Under the pieces are notes generated by a model. That model saw only the letters and a program-made list of their open reading frames with translations. It searched no databases and was not told the origin of the DNA. Below are positions 54,324-64,000 of a DNA stretch of 64,000 bases, in pieces; the stretch's first letter is position 1; each line of letters begins with the position of its first letter. The position numbers were made by a program, and so were the translations under genes. Source of the DNA: Meconema thalassinum (lineage: Eukaryota; Arthropoda; Insecta; Orthoptera; Tettigoniidae); NCBI GenBank assembly GCA_946902985.2, contig OX336389.2, forward strand, positions 792,360,979-792,424,978, read 5' to 3'.

Positions 54324-55895
54324 GCTTGAGAGAGAGGTGCGCTAAAAACACACACTTCAAGAATGGTGAGTAAAACTACCTAAGTATTTGAAAACATTAA
54401 TACAATCGAAACATGAGGTAAACGTAAACAATAAATATACAGAAGACCGCGTTCTTACTGCAATTAAAAGCGAAAGTAGCAAAATGGGGCAGAGAAAATA
54501 AACAAGTATTTCAAACCGAAAGGGAAATGCAAAACGTGTTAACAAACCTATTCGCAAAAGCGAACAACCAGTGAAAGGACATACATCATATAATCATTTT
54601 TTCATTTTAGTATCTAATCTTCATAATTCAATAGGTCCCCACGGCGCTCGAGTAAATCCCCGTTTAGCCTCTTTGGCTCCCCTACTATATCTGTTTGCTT
54701 GGCAAAGATACATTTAATGGGTTGAGGACTACTGTGATCTCAACCTGGAATTGTAATCATTTGTGAATGACAGCATAAGTTAGTCTAATTTAGCCTACAT
54801 GTGAAATAAATCTCTTTCTTGTCGTACAATTTCGTCGTGGTGTTTCAGCTTCCATTTTACCGCTTGTACAGTAGATCAACCTTGCATAAATGGGGAAAAC
54901 ATTCTGTTGGCTTATGGTGCCCAGTCAGTGCAACGGAATATTAGAGTAATATCTTATTTTGGTTCTGTAGGTAAAATGTTCTTTCACAAATGCAAGATAT
55001 GACAATTAAAGATCTTCTCCAAACAGTACTGTTAAGTCAGCCTGCGATATCATATCATACTGTACAAGGCTTACGGCGATGTTTATGTGGAGAAGTTATA
55101 TATTCCTTACCACTGACTGTTACTGGTAGTCATTTTCTAAAGAAATAACTAGACAATCTAACGACGACATAGCCAAACCCCACCACACCTGACAGAACAT
55201 GAAAACCACTGGTGCACAATTCCTGCAGTGCTGTAAATATCTACTAATGATTTCCCATCAATACAATCATTGTCACAAAATTAGTCAAAATTTATAATCT
55301 GAAACATGATACCTAGGTACATCACTGTGCCCTTTTGGGATGTCAAGAAAGTTATTACAATTTTGTTTTGGATCTAACCAGCCGGGTGATAAATCTTATT
55401 GCTTACGAAGAACATTTTTACAACTCATCGTCACAGTTCTTAACACCAACATAACAATTTCGTGACATTGTTTATATTTGGCCCTTTGTGCCATGCAATC
55501 GGCTCTATTTTAATTATATTTATTTATTATCATGATTCTTGTTATTTTTTATTTGAAATGAAAGAGTCTTAAAGATTAATATAATACAAAACCACTAAAC
55601 CATACTTGGAGCCTGCATATTGATAGGATTGTAGGTTTGCCATTTCGAAGCTGCATAGATATATGCAAAATCTGTATTATTCTTTAAAATTATGGACACT
55701 AAAACTAATTATGCGCGGATTAATAAATAGTGAGTGCAACAAAAACATAATAATGACATTCTCAGGTTTGCCAACGTAGACGCAAGCCAGCTCGTTGCAC
55801 GGGAGCATCTCTAAATCTGTGTTTTTGCAATTGATAAAATACTTCATTATCTCAAAAGCAGTGATTCATTAGTGACTAAGGAAACATATCGTTTC
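54324..55895. other. No recognisable feature
   Basis: AT-rich, no supported gene or repeat. Confidence 0.4.
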
Positions 55896-55899
55896 AATA

Positions 55900-56085
55900 C
55901 TTTGACTTACTTGACGTTGTTCCAGTCTTTCCATTTGGAACATTGGGCCGTTACGAAATTCTGCCACCTGGTACGGTTTCTGGCAAGTCTCAACGATGTC
56001 CCCCGTTCAGTCGCATCATCCTCGATTGTCTGTTTCCAGGTTTTTTGGGACGACTGCGTGTCCTAGGTCCTTGAGGGTTCCAATC
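55900..56085 (-). mobile_element. LINE RT C-terminal fragment
   Basis: The minus strand encodes TWKQTIEDDATERGTSL, then RLARNRTRWQNFVTAQCS, after a RTRSRPKK segment one frame off. This is the GRPRKTW...D...LARNRTRWR ending common in insect non-LTR retrotransposons. The stop is followed by AAGTCAAAG, a degenerate microsatellite tail. It is a very short 5'-truncated copy from a family other than the CAA-tailed one. Confidence 0.55.
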
Positions 56086-56089
56086 CAAC

Positions 56090-58415
56090 GCTGCCATGTC
56101 AACAATCCCGTCAAGACTTTCATTTCTCAAAAATTAAATTGGTAGTATACGAAGTAGGGAGTCTTATTGTGGGCTATCGGCCATGTTTTAGCCTACATTC
56201 TTCATAAAATGAGTTACTAGGCCAACCATGGGGTGATGTGTGTATGTTTGTTAGTCTGCCATTGATTACTACGACATTTTATGTATGGTAGCATTGCCTC
56301 CAGACCTCTGACGCTTGCTATTTTCATTAATATTACTGTTACCAACTCTCAGTAATATGTGGCATCAAATGTACACTTAACTTGCAAGCAATCGTAAACA
56401 ATTAAACAATTCGCAAAATTCTGACCAACATTTGTACGAATCCCACCATCGGTCAACCTTTAAATGACTTTCTGTGGTCTCTCATTTTCAACTCCAGGTA
56501 AATTTCTTGATTGTACCTTATAATGAGCGTCAGCCTCTTCTTTTCAACTCCTTCCTGCTTCATTCACCTTCACCCAATCCACTGCTCATTAATTCATCTC
56601 ATGGCATTGGAGACAAAAAGGGCGTCCGGTCATTAAACAATCCGCAACATAGGAAACCCATCTCATCTTAACTCCTACTCCGTAAAGATGGAAATCAAAT
56701 AAAGGTTAGAAATGCATAAATTGCCCATTATTTTCACTCCTTTGTACTTCCATCCAACTGGACTTTTAGAATAAGATATGAGGCCTTTAGCTTTAGTTAT
56801 ATACTGTAATTATGCTCTCTTCAATTATTCATTTTAGGGAATTGGGCACCTTGGTCATCTGCCTCATCTAAATGGATGGGTGTTAAACTTGTCTGAATTC
56901 TGTGTTCCTGTAATGGTGTCGTGTGTGAAACTGACTATTAGGGTCTATAGTTGTCTTTGACACACAGAGACTTGAAATATGTTTCCGTTCTCAAGATGGT
57001 TGCTATCACCACGGGTATTCGACAACTGACTCAGGATTGCCATCTTCCCATGGTGTGTGACTTCATTTACACGCTACGCCACTCACGTATTGGACTGTAG
57101 GCCTACCTCTCATACGGAACTACTTCATCACAATATTCTATGACCAAGGATCTCCTACCTGGAAGCGGAAATGATATCATCCAATCTATTTTAAGTTCTG
57201 TGTTTCTTCTATATTGACCTTTCAACTATCTGGATACACGGGGAAGAGCTAAGTACGAGGCCACATCAATGAAAGCTGTTCCCTCCGGGCACTGTACAAT
57301 ATTCATGTTCGTACCACAGGGAGAGCCTATGCCCGTGCGTGTTTCCAGATAAGAACGCGCAGATGAAATTGAAAGAACGGAGAAGAAAGGTGGAGAGACA
57401 TACGACGACTCACAAAGCACCCTCCCTGGGGACATACAGCCAAGTATGTCGATCCTGTGGGCATGATATTTAACAACCTACCACTTCTCTACACATAGGC
57501 GAGAAGTGCACCTGCAAACAGGAGCCAAGATGTGAGTATCACGGAAAAAATTTAAATACACCATTACTAGCTTCATCAACGCGTACTAATGAAAGTGTGG
57601 ATTATATCTACTGTTAACCCCTCAAAGCCCCATCGGGGAAAGTCGCGCAAGCAATACACGTTGCAGAGATTAAACTCGTTAGTGTCAGAACACATCGTGT
57701 GCTTCTAATGTATGCCATTGTTTATGTGCGTTGGCTTCCATTGTGGTTGTAAGAACTCTTTTTCTTTATTATCAATTAGTATTCATCAGTAACTAAATGT
57801 CACGTGCCCTGAGAAATACAAATTGAAGCTGAAATTAGGTAATCCGTTTGAATCTCACTTTGGAACAGCTACAGGTATTTCATAGTTTTTGTTATTAATT
57901 CTTATAGGGAATTAGGACGCACTTGTAGTTGGGTAACGTGTTGACATTTTCTGATAACCTGTGTTTTTGTATCTAGTAAAATAATTAATTTTCTTGCGGC
58001 AACAGGTTTATGTTTCCAAAGAATTAAAACTAAACTTCTCGCATCTGCTAACCTGGAAGACATTACGAAGATTAATCATACACTTTTCAAAAGTTATGGT
58101 AGTTAATTAGATGACAGGTTTGGTTCGTATGGCGAATATCACATCCCCTTCACATAAGCTGTTTACAGGTTTGGCTGAACATATAACAGTCATGTACAAC
58201 GTATGTACAATTACTTTGCTATAAAACATGTTTAACATGTGTTTCTATGGTGAATACAAAAGTGGGTTTCTTATTAATTCATATGTCTAGAATTGGGGTA
58301 GGTGCCCTGGGACTTGAGATGAATTCTAGGCCAACATTTTACTGGAGGGAATGCGGAAAATCACACGGAAGAACCACACTCAGAGTGGCCGCTGTCAGAA
58401 CAAGATTTCGAACCT
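56090..58415. other. No recognisable feature
   Basis: 2.3 kb of AT-rich sequence. Small ORFs (56474-56671, 57226-57435) carry no recognisable domain. Confidence 0.4.
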
Positions 58416-58419
58416 TCAA

Positions 58420-58640
58420 TATCACGAGGGTTGTAGTGGTGTGCTCTCAGTCCCGTGAGCCAAAACTGAGAAGAGGTGGGTTTGATTCCCGCCTCAACTA
58501 TCCTCGAAGCGTTGTTCCGTGTTTTTCCACTTCTATTCAAGGGAAATGCCTGGATGGATCCTAACTTAAAACCACGGCTGCATTCTTCCTCATCCCGTCC
58601 TCAATTATGAAGACACTTACTACTACACTCTACAACACAT
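58420..58640 (+). repeat. SINE family 4 copy
   Basis: AGTGGTGTGCTCTCAG, the B box GGGTTTGATTCCCGCC, CTATCCTCGAAG, TTTTTCCACTTCT and AACCACGGCTGC appear in the same order as at 20640-20885 and 61200-61360. The 105-codon ORF at 58247-58564 is mostly SINE sequence and is not a gene. Confidence 0.65.
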
Positions 58641-61185
58641 GTTACCAATACATACCCAAGTACATTGATCATCAATCGCTAAGTTTGAATATCACATACC
58701 AAGTAGTAATTGCATGTGTCATGCACACTTCATTGTGTGAAAATAACCAAATAGATTATTAGTCAAAATATAAGTGATATCCTTTAAACAGCACTATAAT
58801 AGGCTTGACCCATTACGCTAACGGTAATCTATCTCAACGGAACACTTGTTCTTTCTTATTTTCGCTAGGTGAATGGGCATGTTGGTAAGGTGCTCAACGC
58901 AGTGGGATCTAATCCTTACGCAGAGGGTCTGCATTTAATAGTGATTAAATGTGACAGATTCCTGTCAACTAGTTCCCCTTTAGGTTGAAATTCACATTTG
59001 TCTTACTCTCCTTTTTCAACATACTTTTTTTTTTTTACATTGAGTCGTTGTTTTAATGAATCGCTCCCGTGCAGTTCTGCCTTTGCGCCATTTCCTACGG
59101 AGCGCTCTGTTCTTTACGTTCTCGTCTATGAGAACCTCGTTGAGATCGCTCTAAATCCATGCAAGTTAAAAGGGACTTTAATCCGTAACATTATTATTAT
59201 TATTTTTTCCTCCCGGGTCAGATTTATTGGTGTCACCATGAATATAAGTCTGCCTTTTGAACACTGTTCTTGTATTTAAATACCAAATGCTAACAAAAGA
59301 ACATGTTCTTACAACTTGCAGATCACTACTAATTGATGAAGTTCTTTGGAGCATATTTGTTAGATAGATTTTGACACAAGTGCATTTTGTCAGTTTTTTG
59401 CCATGATGGATAATGCACTATCTTTGCCGCTAACTTAAGTCCATGATGTTGGTTATATGGTATCTATTCCCTCAAAACATTCTTCAAATCCAGTCGCTTT
59501 TATATTTTGAAGGTGTACTCCATAGCAATGATATGTGCCATAGTTCTTCTAAACAACTCTAAAAGTAAGAGCACTCAGCTTATCTATTTGTCCCTTGGAT
59601 TGAGTTCTTTCCAAGCTGCTTCACCAGCTCATCCTGGACCTTCAAAACTTACTTGTTAATCATCCACTAGGAAACAACTCGGTAGTATTCACACTAGTTT
59701 CGGACTGAAAACACTGGCTTGTAATCTCTAAATTCGGATTAACTTAAGCATGGTAAGCATCTAAATGTTTAGACAGTTAGACTTCACACTACAAATGACA
59801 CACAAGAATATATTTCCGTTCTTGTATTTCAAAAAATACAAATTCCCTGTAGCGTTAGTGGATATCTTCTAGATCAAATGTAATTCTTGTTCAAATTGTT
59901 TCACTTAAGTAGCATGTTGTCACACAATGCCATTCCAACAAGTCATTTCCCATACACACGGCATATTGGATTCAAGAGGACTCAAAGCGTAGCAACAGAA
60001 ACAATCTCACCGCTACACAAAGCACTTTGTATCACGTAATTGCTGACGATTACTCTACTGTAATGACTGTGCTGAAATTGCTTGAAATCAGGATATTAAC
60101 ATACCAACTAATAAAACAGACACATATTTCTACGTAAGTAATTTATCTCCATATTCAGTGTGCTGAAAATGTATGGATATTCAATGCCAAAATGGAGGTG
60201 GTTGATAGAATTTATATTTTATATAAATGTATGTCTCACGTATACTGTAAACGGTCTACAGTTGTCAAGAAATGAAAAAGGAATTCCACACTGAAACTAT
60301 TGATCTGTATTATGAAATTTTGCAATTTTTTAAGGAATACCAGGAGTCGTTTGATATAATTTGCTTCCTTACAACAAAATAATAATCACGATTCAGCAGT
60401 AAATACATGAGCTATGGCAGTAAGCAATAGTTAACCGTAATATTGTCCCCTGGATGCACAATGGTCAGTTAACATGGTTAGATAATACATTATTATACTC
60501 TACGTCTACCAGTCAACCTTGCAGCACCCCCATGATCCCTAGCTCCTTAACGCAAGCTATCCTCAGTAAATTGATGTTCTTTATGAATCATAAGTAATCC
60601 TGTAGTTCCCACATGTTTGCCTTAGTATTTGACTGCAGGCAGAGTCCGAACCATCTCCCTGTAAATCGATTATTTGGCACACGGGATGACTGGTGGGGGT
60701 GCAAAGGCTGTGAGTTAGTGGAGTGTGAGCTATTCCTATTCCAACGAGGATGAGCTGCTTTCTATTAAAAGGGAAAAGATAATTAAATAGATAAAATGTT
60801 TTCTCTTATATTTTTCAATTAAATTTGATAGATGTTTGTAATAAAAACAAATTGAGTGTTAACCGAGTTTTGTATTTCAGAGCTATGAAGAGAGCTACTG
60901 CTTATTGCTTTAGATTATCATGAAACTCCATTTACAGAAAGTGTATTTAATTTACCATGGGTAAGTGGACAGCCATAGAGACGTAATTTTCTGCTTAGAA
61001 ATCAATTGGAGATCTTGAGAGATTGCAACACAGGAAATTCCGAAACCGAAGCAAAATTAAGATTATAAAACGTTACAAGTAATACGATGGCTCTCTTTGC
61101 TGAGTGGTGTACATAATAGGGAAATAACCACATGTACTTCAGAGGATGGTGTTACGAACAACAATAAGGCATGATGTTTGTTTGA
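58641..61185. other. No recognisable feature
   Basis: 2.5 kb of AT-rich sequence with a T run at 59027-59038. No supported gene or repeat. Confidence 0.4.
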
Positions 61186-61189
61186 TTGG

Positions 61190-61475
61190 TCCATCTCCTG
61201 AGACAAAACTGCGAAGGGATTGATTTGATTCCCACCCCAGCCATCCCGGAAGTGGATTTCCGTGATTTCCCATTTCTACTCCAGGAGGCAAATGCCCGGA
61301 TGGTTACTAACTTAAGGCCACGGACGCTTTCATCCTAATTCTAGCCTCAAATATAAATACACACACAACTACAGACACCGGAATAACACAGATTATCAAA
61401 CAAAATTATACACATACCTAAGTACACAGGACTAAATGACCACAATGTCCAAGCCCTTCAACTGAAATGGCAACA
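61190..61475 (+). repeat. SINE family 4 copy with tail
   Basis: GATTTGATTCCCACCCCAGCC, AAGTGGATTTCCGTG, CCCATTTCTAC and AAGGCCACGGACGC blocks are followed by ACACAGGACTAAATGACCAC and GAAATGGCAACAA, the same tail as in other copies. This copy links the SINE 4 body with the tail found alone at 20470, 26252 and 61640. Confidence 0.7.
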
Positions 61476-61619
61476 ATCATTCTTAGGAAATATACTTGAG
61501 TTTTAAAAAGTCATCAAAATGCAAAGTACCGTATAATCATGAAATAGTACGATGATATTTCAATAAATTAGACACACAATTATAAAATAATAAAATTATA
61601 ACACACGTTAAGAGACAAA

Positions 61620-61705
61620 TTCTACACACACCCAAACACAGTACATGGGTATAAATGACCACGATATCCATGCACCACTAATTTGTTAACAACAACAACA
61701 ACATC
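61620..61705 (+). repeat. SINE family 4 tail
   Basis: ACACACCCAAACACAGTACATG, then GACCACGATATCCATGC, then AACAACAACAACA, is a second tail about 200 bp after the previous copy. Confidence 0.6.
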
Positions 61706-61739
61706 TGTCATAAGACTATCAGACGTCATTTAGCACGCA

Positions 61740-62050
61740 ACTGGCATCTTAAATACATAAGGCATTAACGTCGATAATCCTCTATTTATTACGGTTACAA
61801 TGACGAAACTCAGCAAGTAGGTAGTTTGATATCAGAGGCTTTCTCTGCAGAATGAACATTATCAGCGATTCCATACATTCAAGAAGGACGTAGTTTCCTT
61901 ATATTAGATTCAATTCCTCTGGATGCAAGACCGAAATTAAAACTAAACTTAGTAAACAAGGAGTCTTGTATAGGGTACACCTCTTAACGTTCATCAGAAG
62001 AACATTCAATTACCCTGCCTGATAAGGACAAATAGTTATAACTAGACCCA
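61740..62050 (+). repeat. Unclassified repeat, copy 2
   Basis: Collinear with 18290-18740 (without its SINE), including ATTCAATTCCTCTGGATGCA and AAACTTAGTAAAC. It is directly followed by the Helentron-like element at 62054. Confidence 0.6.
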
Positions 62051-62053
62051 TAC

Positions 62054-62402
62054 ATCTATACTAATATAATCAAGCTGAAGAGTTTGTGTGTTTGTGGGAT
62101 TAAACGCGCTTATCTCTGGAACTACCGGTCCGATTCGAAAAATTCTTTGTTTTATATGATAGCCAGATTCAAGAGGAATAGTTTAGGCTATGTTGCATTA
62201 GGCTACACCTCCCAGGTAACCTTAAAGATTGATTTTTGTTCAGTAAGTCGCCAGAACAAGCGCTCCCGAACTGCTCTATCCGCATGTGCTGGCGTTATGG
62301 TTAGTGATACGTACGCCGTTTCACGAATCTCAACCAAAAATTTATGACAGACTAGTTAAAGATAAAGTAGGCTACATGTTCTTTACTGAACATTTTGTTA
62401 TT
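62054..62402 (+). mobile_element. Short Helentron-like element F
   Basis: It begins ATCTATACTAATATAATC, then AGCTGAAGAGTTTG and GGAACTACCGGTCCGATTCG, a 5' end familiar from insect Helitron/Helentron families. It ends AAAGTAGGCTAC, the perfect hairpin ATGTTC-TTTACT-GAACAT (62376-62393) and TTTGTTATT. At 349 bp it is non-autonomous. The 87-codon ORF inside is not considered a gene. Confidence 0.7.
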
Positions 62403-62439
62403 ACTGTTGCTCTCATGTTTTGAGACTTATTCCAGTATA

Positions 62440-63068
62440 TTGATGATTTATAATTTCAAGACGGCAGCTGCACGTATTGCTAACGTTCATATAGTCGTAA
62501 CGTTGCTAGCAGAGGGTCCTTATATAAAACTATATGAATGCCAAGCATTGTGAGCATTGATCCATTGGATCATAAGTTAAGGATGATTTTGTGTCCATAA
62601 TTTTTACGGCCGCCATCCATTCCCTGCATTTAGGCCCTTTGTCAAAGAAGGAGAAAAAATATTTCATCTAGAGTTGGTTTGTTGTCATTTCCGACAAGTT
62701 CATAATTGGCATTGAAAAGGTATTTGTTAGTCCTCTATTACTGTCAGTGGCTCCCACATGGAGGATTGTTCCTCCAAAATGCGGTAGAGATCCGGTGGTT
62801 TATTTAGTCGTAATTTGATTTAAGCGTTGAATATTTGGGTGGCCACCATTTTGTTTCCGTTAAGACAGCGGCAATATAAATATTATAAAGAGGTGCTCTT
62901 TAGTGAGGCTACCTCTGTTCTTAATTTTAATCATTTCGGTTTCGTTGTTTGGAAATTGATTTGCGGAAACTCGCTTACACGAACACACAGGCACACGGAC
63001 ATTTGCCCCAAATACATCTCATTATTCTACTTTTTTTTTTTACAAAATTCGAAAGTAGGCTAATGAAT
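62440..63068 (-). mobile_element. Helentron-like fragment G (minus)
   Basis: The minus strand from 63066 reads TTAGCCTACTTTCGAATTTTG, a partner ending AAAAAGTAG, TGAGATG and a GTGT-rich run. This is the 5' layout of element C. Internal units with GGCCGCCATCC and GGCCACCATTTTG follow to the left. Confidence 0.5.
62641..62748 (+). repeat. 108-bp direct repeat, copy 1
   Basis: Matches 63078-63185 at all but two positions (TTGTCA against TAGTAA). Confidence 0.9.
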
Positions 63069-63077
63069 CTGATTTAT

Positions 63078-63185
63078 GTCAAAGAAGGAGAAAAAATATT
63101 TCATCTAGAGTTGGTTTGTAGTAATTTCCGACAAGTTCATAATTGGCATTGAAAAGGTATTTGTTAGTCCTCTATTACTGTCAGT
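63078..63185 (+). repeat. 108-bp direct repeat, copy 2
   Basis: Near-identical to 62641-62748. It begins just beyond the Helentron G 5' end. Confidence 0.9.
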
Positions 63186-63553
63186 AGGAAATGTTGAATT
63201 TTCAAGGTGCGAGTGAACAGCTGCAGGAAGGTCTGCATAGAAGTGCTTCCTTGGTAAACAGTGACAGACAACGATATTGAAGAAAAACGATCAAAGCACT
63301 TTACTTTTCCTTGGATACCAATTGACTGCTGCCAATGCCTCCTTATTTTCTCTGAGTATATTGAACTAAAGGTGGTAAGACAAAAATGATAATACCATTC
63401 ACATATCCTACGGAGAGTTGCCATATCCTAAATTTAAAAAACAATTGAATCCATAGTTAGTAATTTCGAATAATATGTGTAATAGTAACATCATCAGAAA
63501 AAAATGACGAAATTTAACTACTATTACTGCCAGAATCACCTCATTTGCTTAAA
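63186..63553. other. No recognisable feature
   Basis: Contains an 86-codon minus ORF (63164-63424) with no recognisable domain. Confidence 0.4.
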
Positions 63554-63655
63554 TTAGGAGTGACATTCCTTTATTAGCGTAAGGCGTGACATTCCACTAT
63601 TAGCGTAAGGCGTGACATTCTCCTATTAGTGTAAGGCGTGACATTCTACAATTTA
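63554..63655 (+). repeat. 26-bp tandem repeat, about 4 units
   Basis: Units of TAAGGCGTGACATTCCACTATTAGCG type start at 63554, 63580, 63606 and 63632, with small changes after ACATTC. Confidence 0.9.
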
Positions 63656-64000
63656 TTGAAACCATCTCGAGGCATTTTGTTTGGTTGAATATCACTTTAT
63701 GTTGGCTATGTATTTGAAACACTAAGGTAGCTTTACTTTGTACAGATTGCTTCGTGTGTAGTTTTATGCATTTTCCCTCAAATTTATTTGGAATTAATGT
63801 CTCCCTTTAAAACACATTCCATTGAAGTAGGCTTTGCACATAGCACCTATGTTTCAACTATTTTTCAGTAGCAGCATACTTGTTTTCTTTCACGCTATTC
63901 TTGGAATCTTTTCTTTGAAATATATCCCACCTTTTTATTAAGGCGAGGATTAGAGTGGAATGAAGGTGATTCTTTTGGAACAACTGGCTAAATGAAACTC

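Noticed and set aside
58247..58564. 105-codon gene
   Set aside because: Its 3' half is SINE family 4 sequence and no domain is recognisable.
62084..62347. 87-codon protein-coding gene
   Set aside because: The frame lies inside the noncoding 5' region of a Helentron-like element and has no domain.

Overview
This window looks like intergenic, transposon-dominated DNA from a large AT-rich animal genome, almost certainly an insect. The evidence is the mix of element families: an RTE-like LINE family ending in a CAA tail, Helentron-type rolling-circle elements with GTTC/GAAC 3' hairpins, Tc1 and mariner (DD38E, DD34E, DD41D) transposases, several tRNA-derived SINE families and a Gypsy LTR retrotransposon. 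I found no convincing host gene, rRNA or functional tRNA. The species cannot be read from the sequence. The density of tRNA SINEs and Helentrons would suit a large polyneopteran genome, but that is a guess.

Layout. 0.7-3.7 kb holds two Helentron-like elements arranged head to head; one carries a LINE fragment (10-bp TSD), the other a 270-bp hAT MITE (8-bp TSD). A diverged repeat occurs as inverted copies at 0.24-0.56 and 5.55-5.88 kb. 7.76-8.13 kb is a 16/13-bp minisatellite. 8.9-12.3 kb carries LINE fragments and four tRNA-related SINEs, two with clear TSDs. 13.85-15.2 kb is a diverged repeat array. 16-21 kb has further SINEs and Helentron ends. 23.06-26.15 kb is a near full-length but frameshifted RTE-like LINE in a 101-bp target-site duplication. 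28.0-30.1 kb is a LINE fragment split by a dead Tc1 (DD38E) element. 30.2-31.0 kb is an internally deleted mariner (DD41D) with about 150-bp TIRs. 32.3-33.7 kb is a complete-looking non-autonomous Helentron with 292-bp internal repeats. 34.1-35.6 kb is a second dead Tc1 (DD34E).

The main object is a 12.8-kb minus-strand Gypsy retrotransposon at 37,356-50,148. Its two LTRs are each 3,333 bp, exceptionally long, and differ by about a dozen bases by eye. It encodes a 206-aa coiled-coil protein built from 11-residue repeats, a Gag, and a Pol with protease, reverse transcriptase, RNase H and integrase. Despite near-identical LTRs the copy is dead: an in-frame TGA lies between Gag and Pol, there are frameshifts, and a tRNA SINE with a 12-bp TSD sits in integrase. 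That SINE must therefore have moved recently.

From 50.1 kb to the end there is mostly unrecognised AT-rich sequence, with a hAT/THAP12-like ORF fragment (51.3 kb), a CRE/TATA promoter-like block that may be a solo LTR (54.0-54.3 kb), a LINE tail (55.9 kb), SINE copies, and a cluster of Helentron pieces and duplications at 61.7-63.2 kb. The elements are connected mainly by nesting, which gives relative insertion order; no host pathway can be read here.
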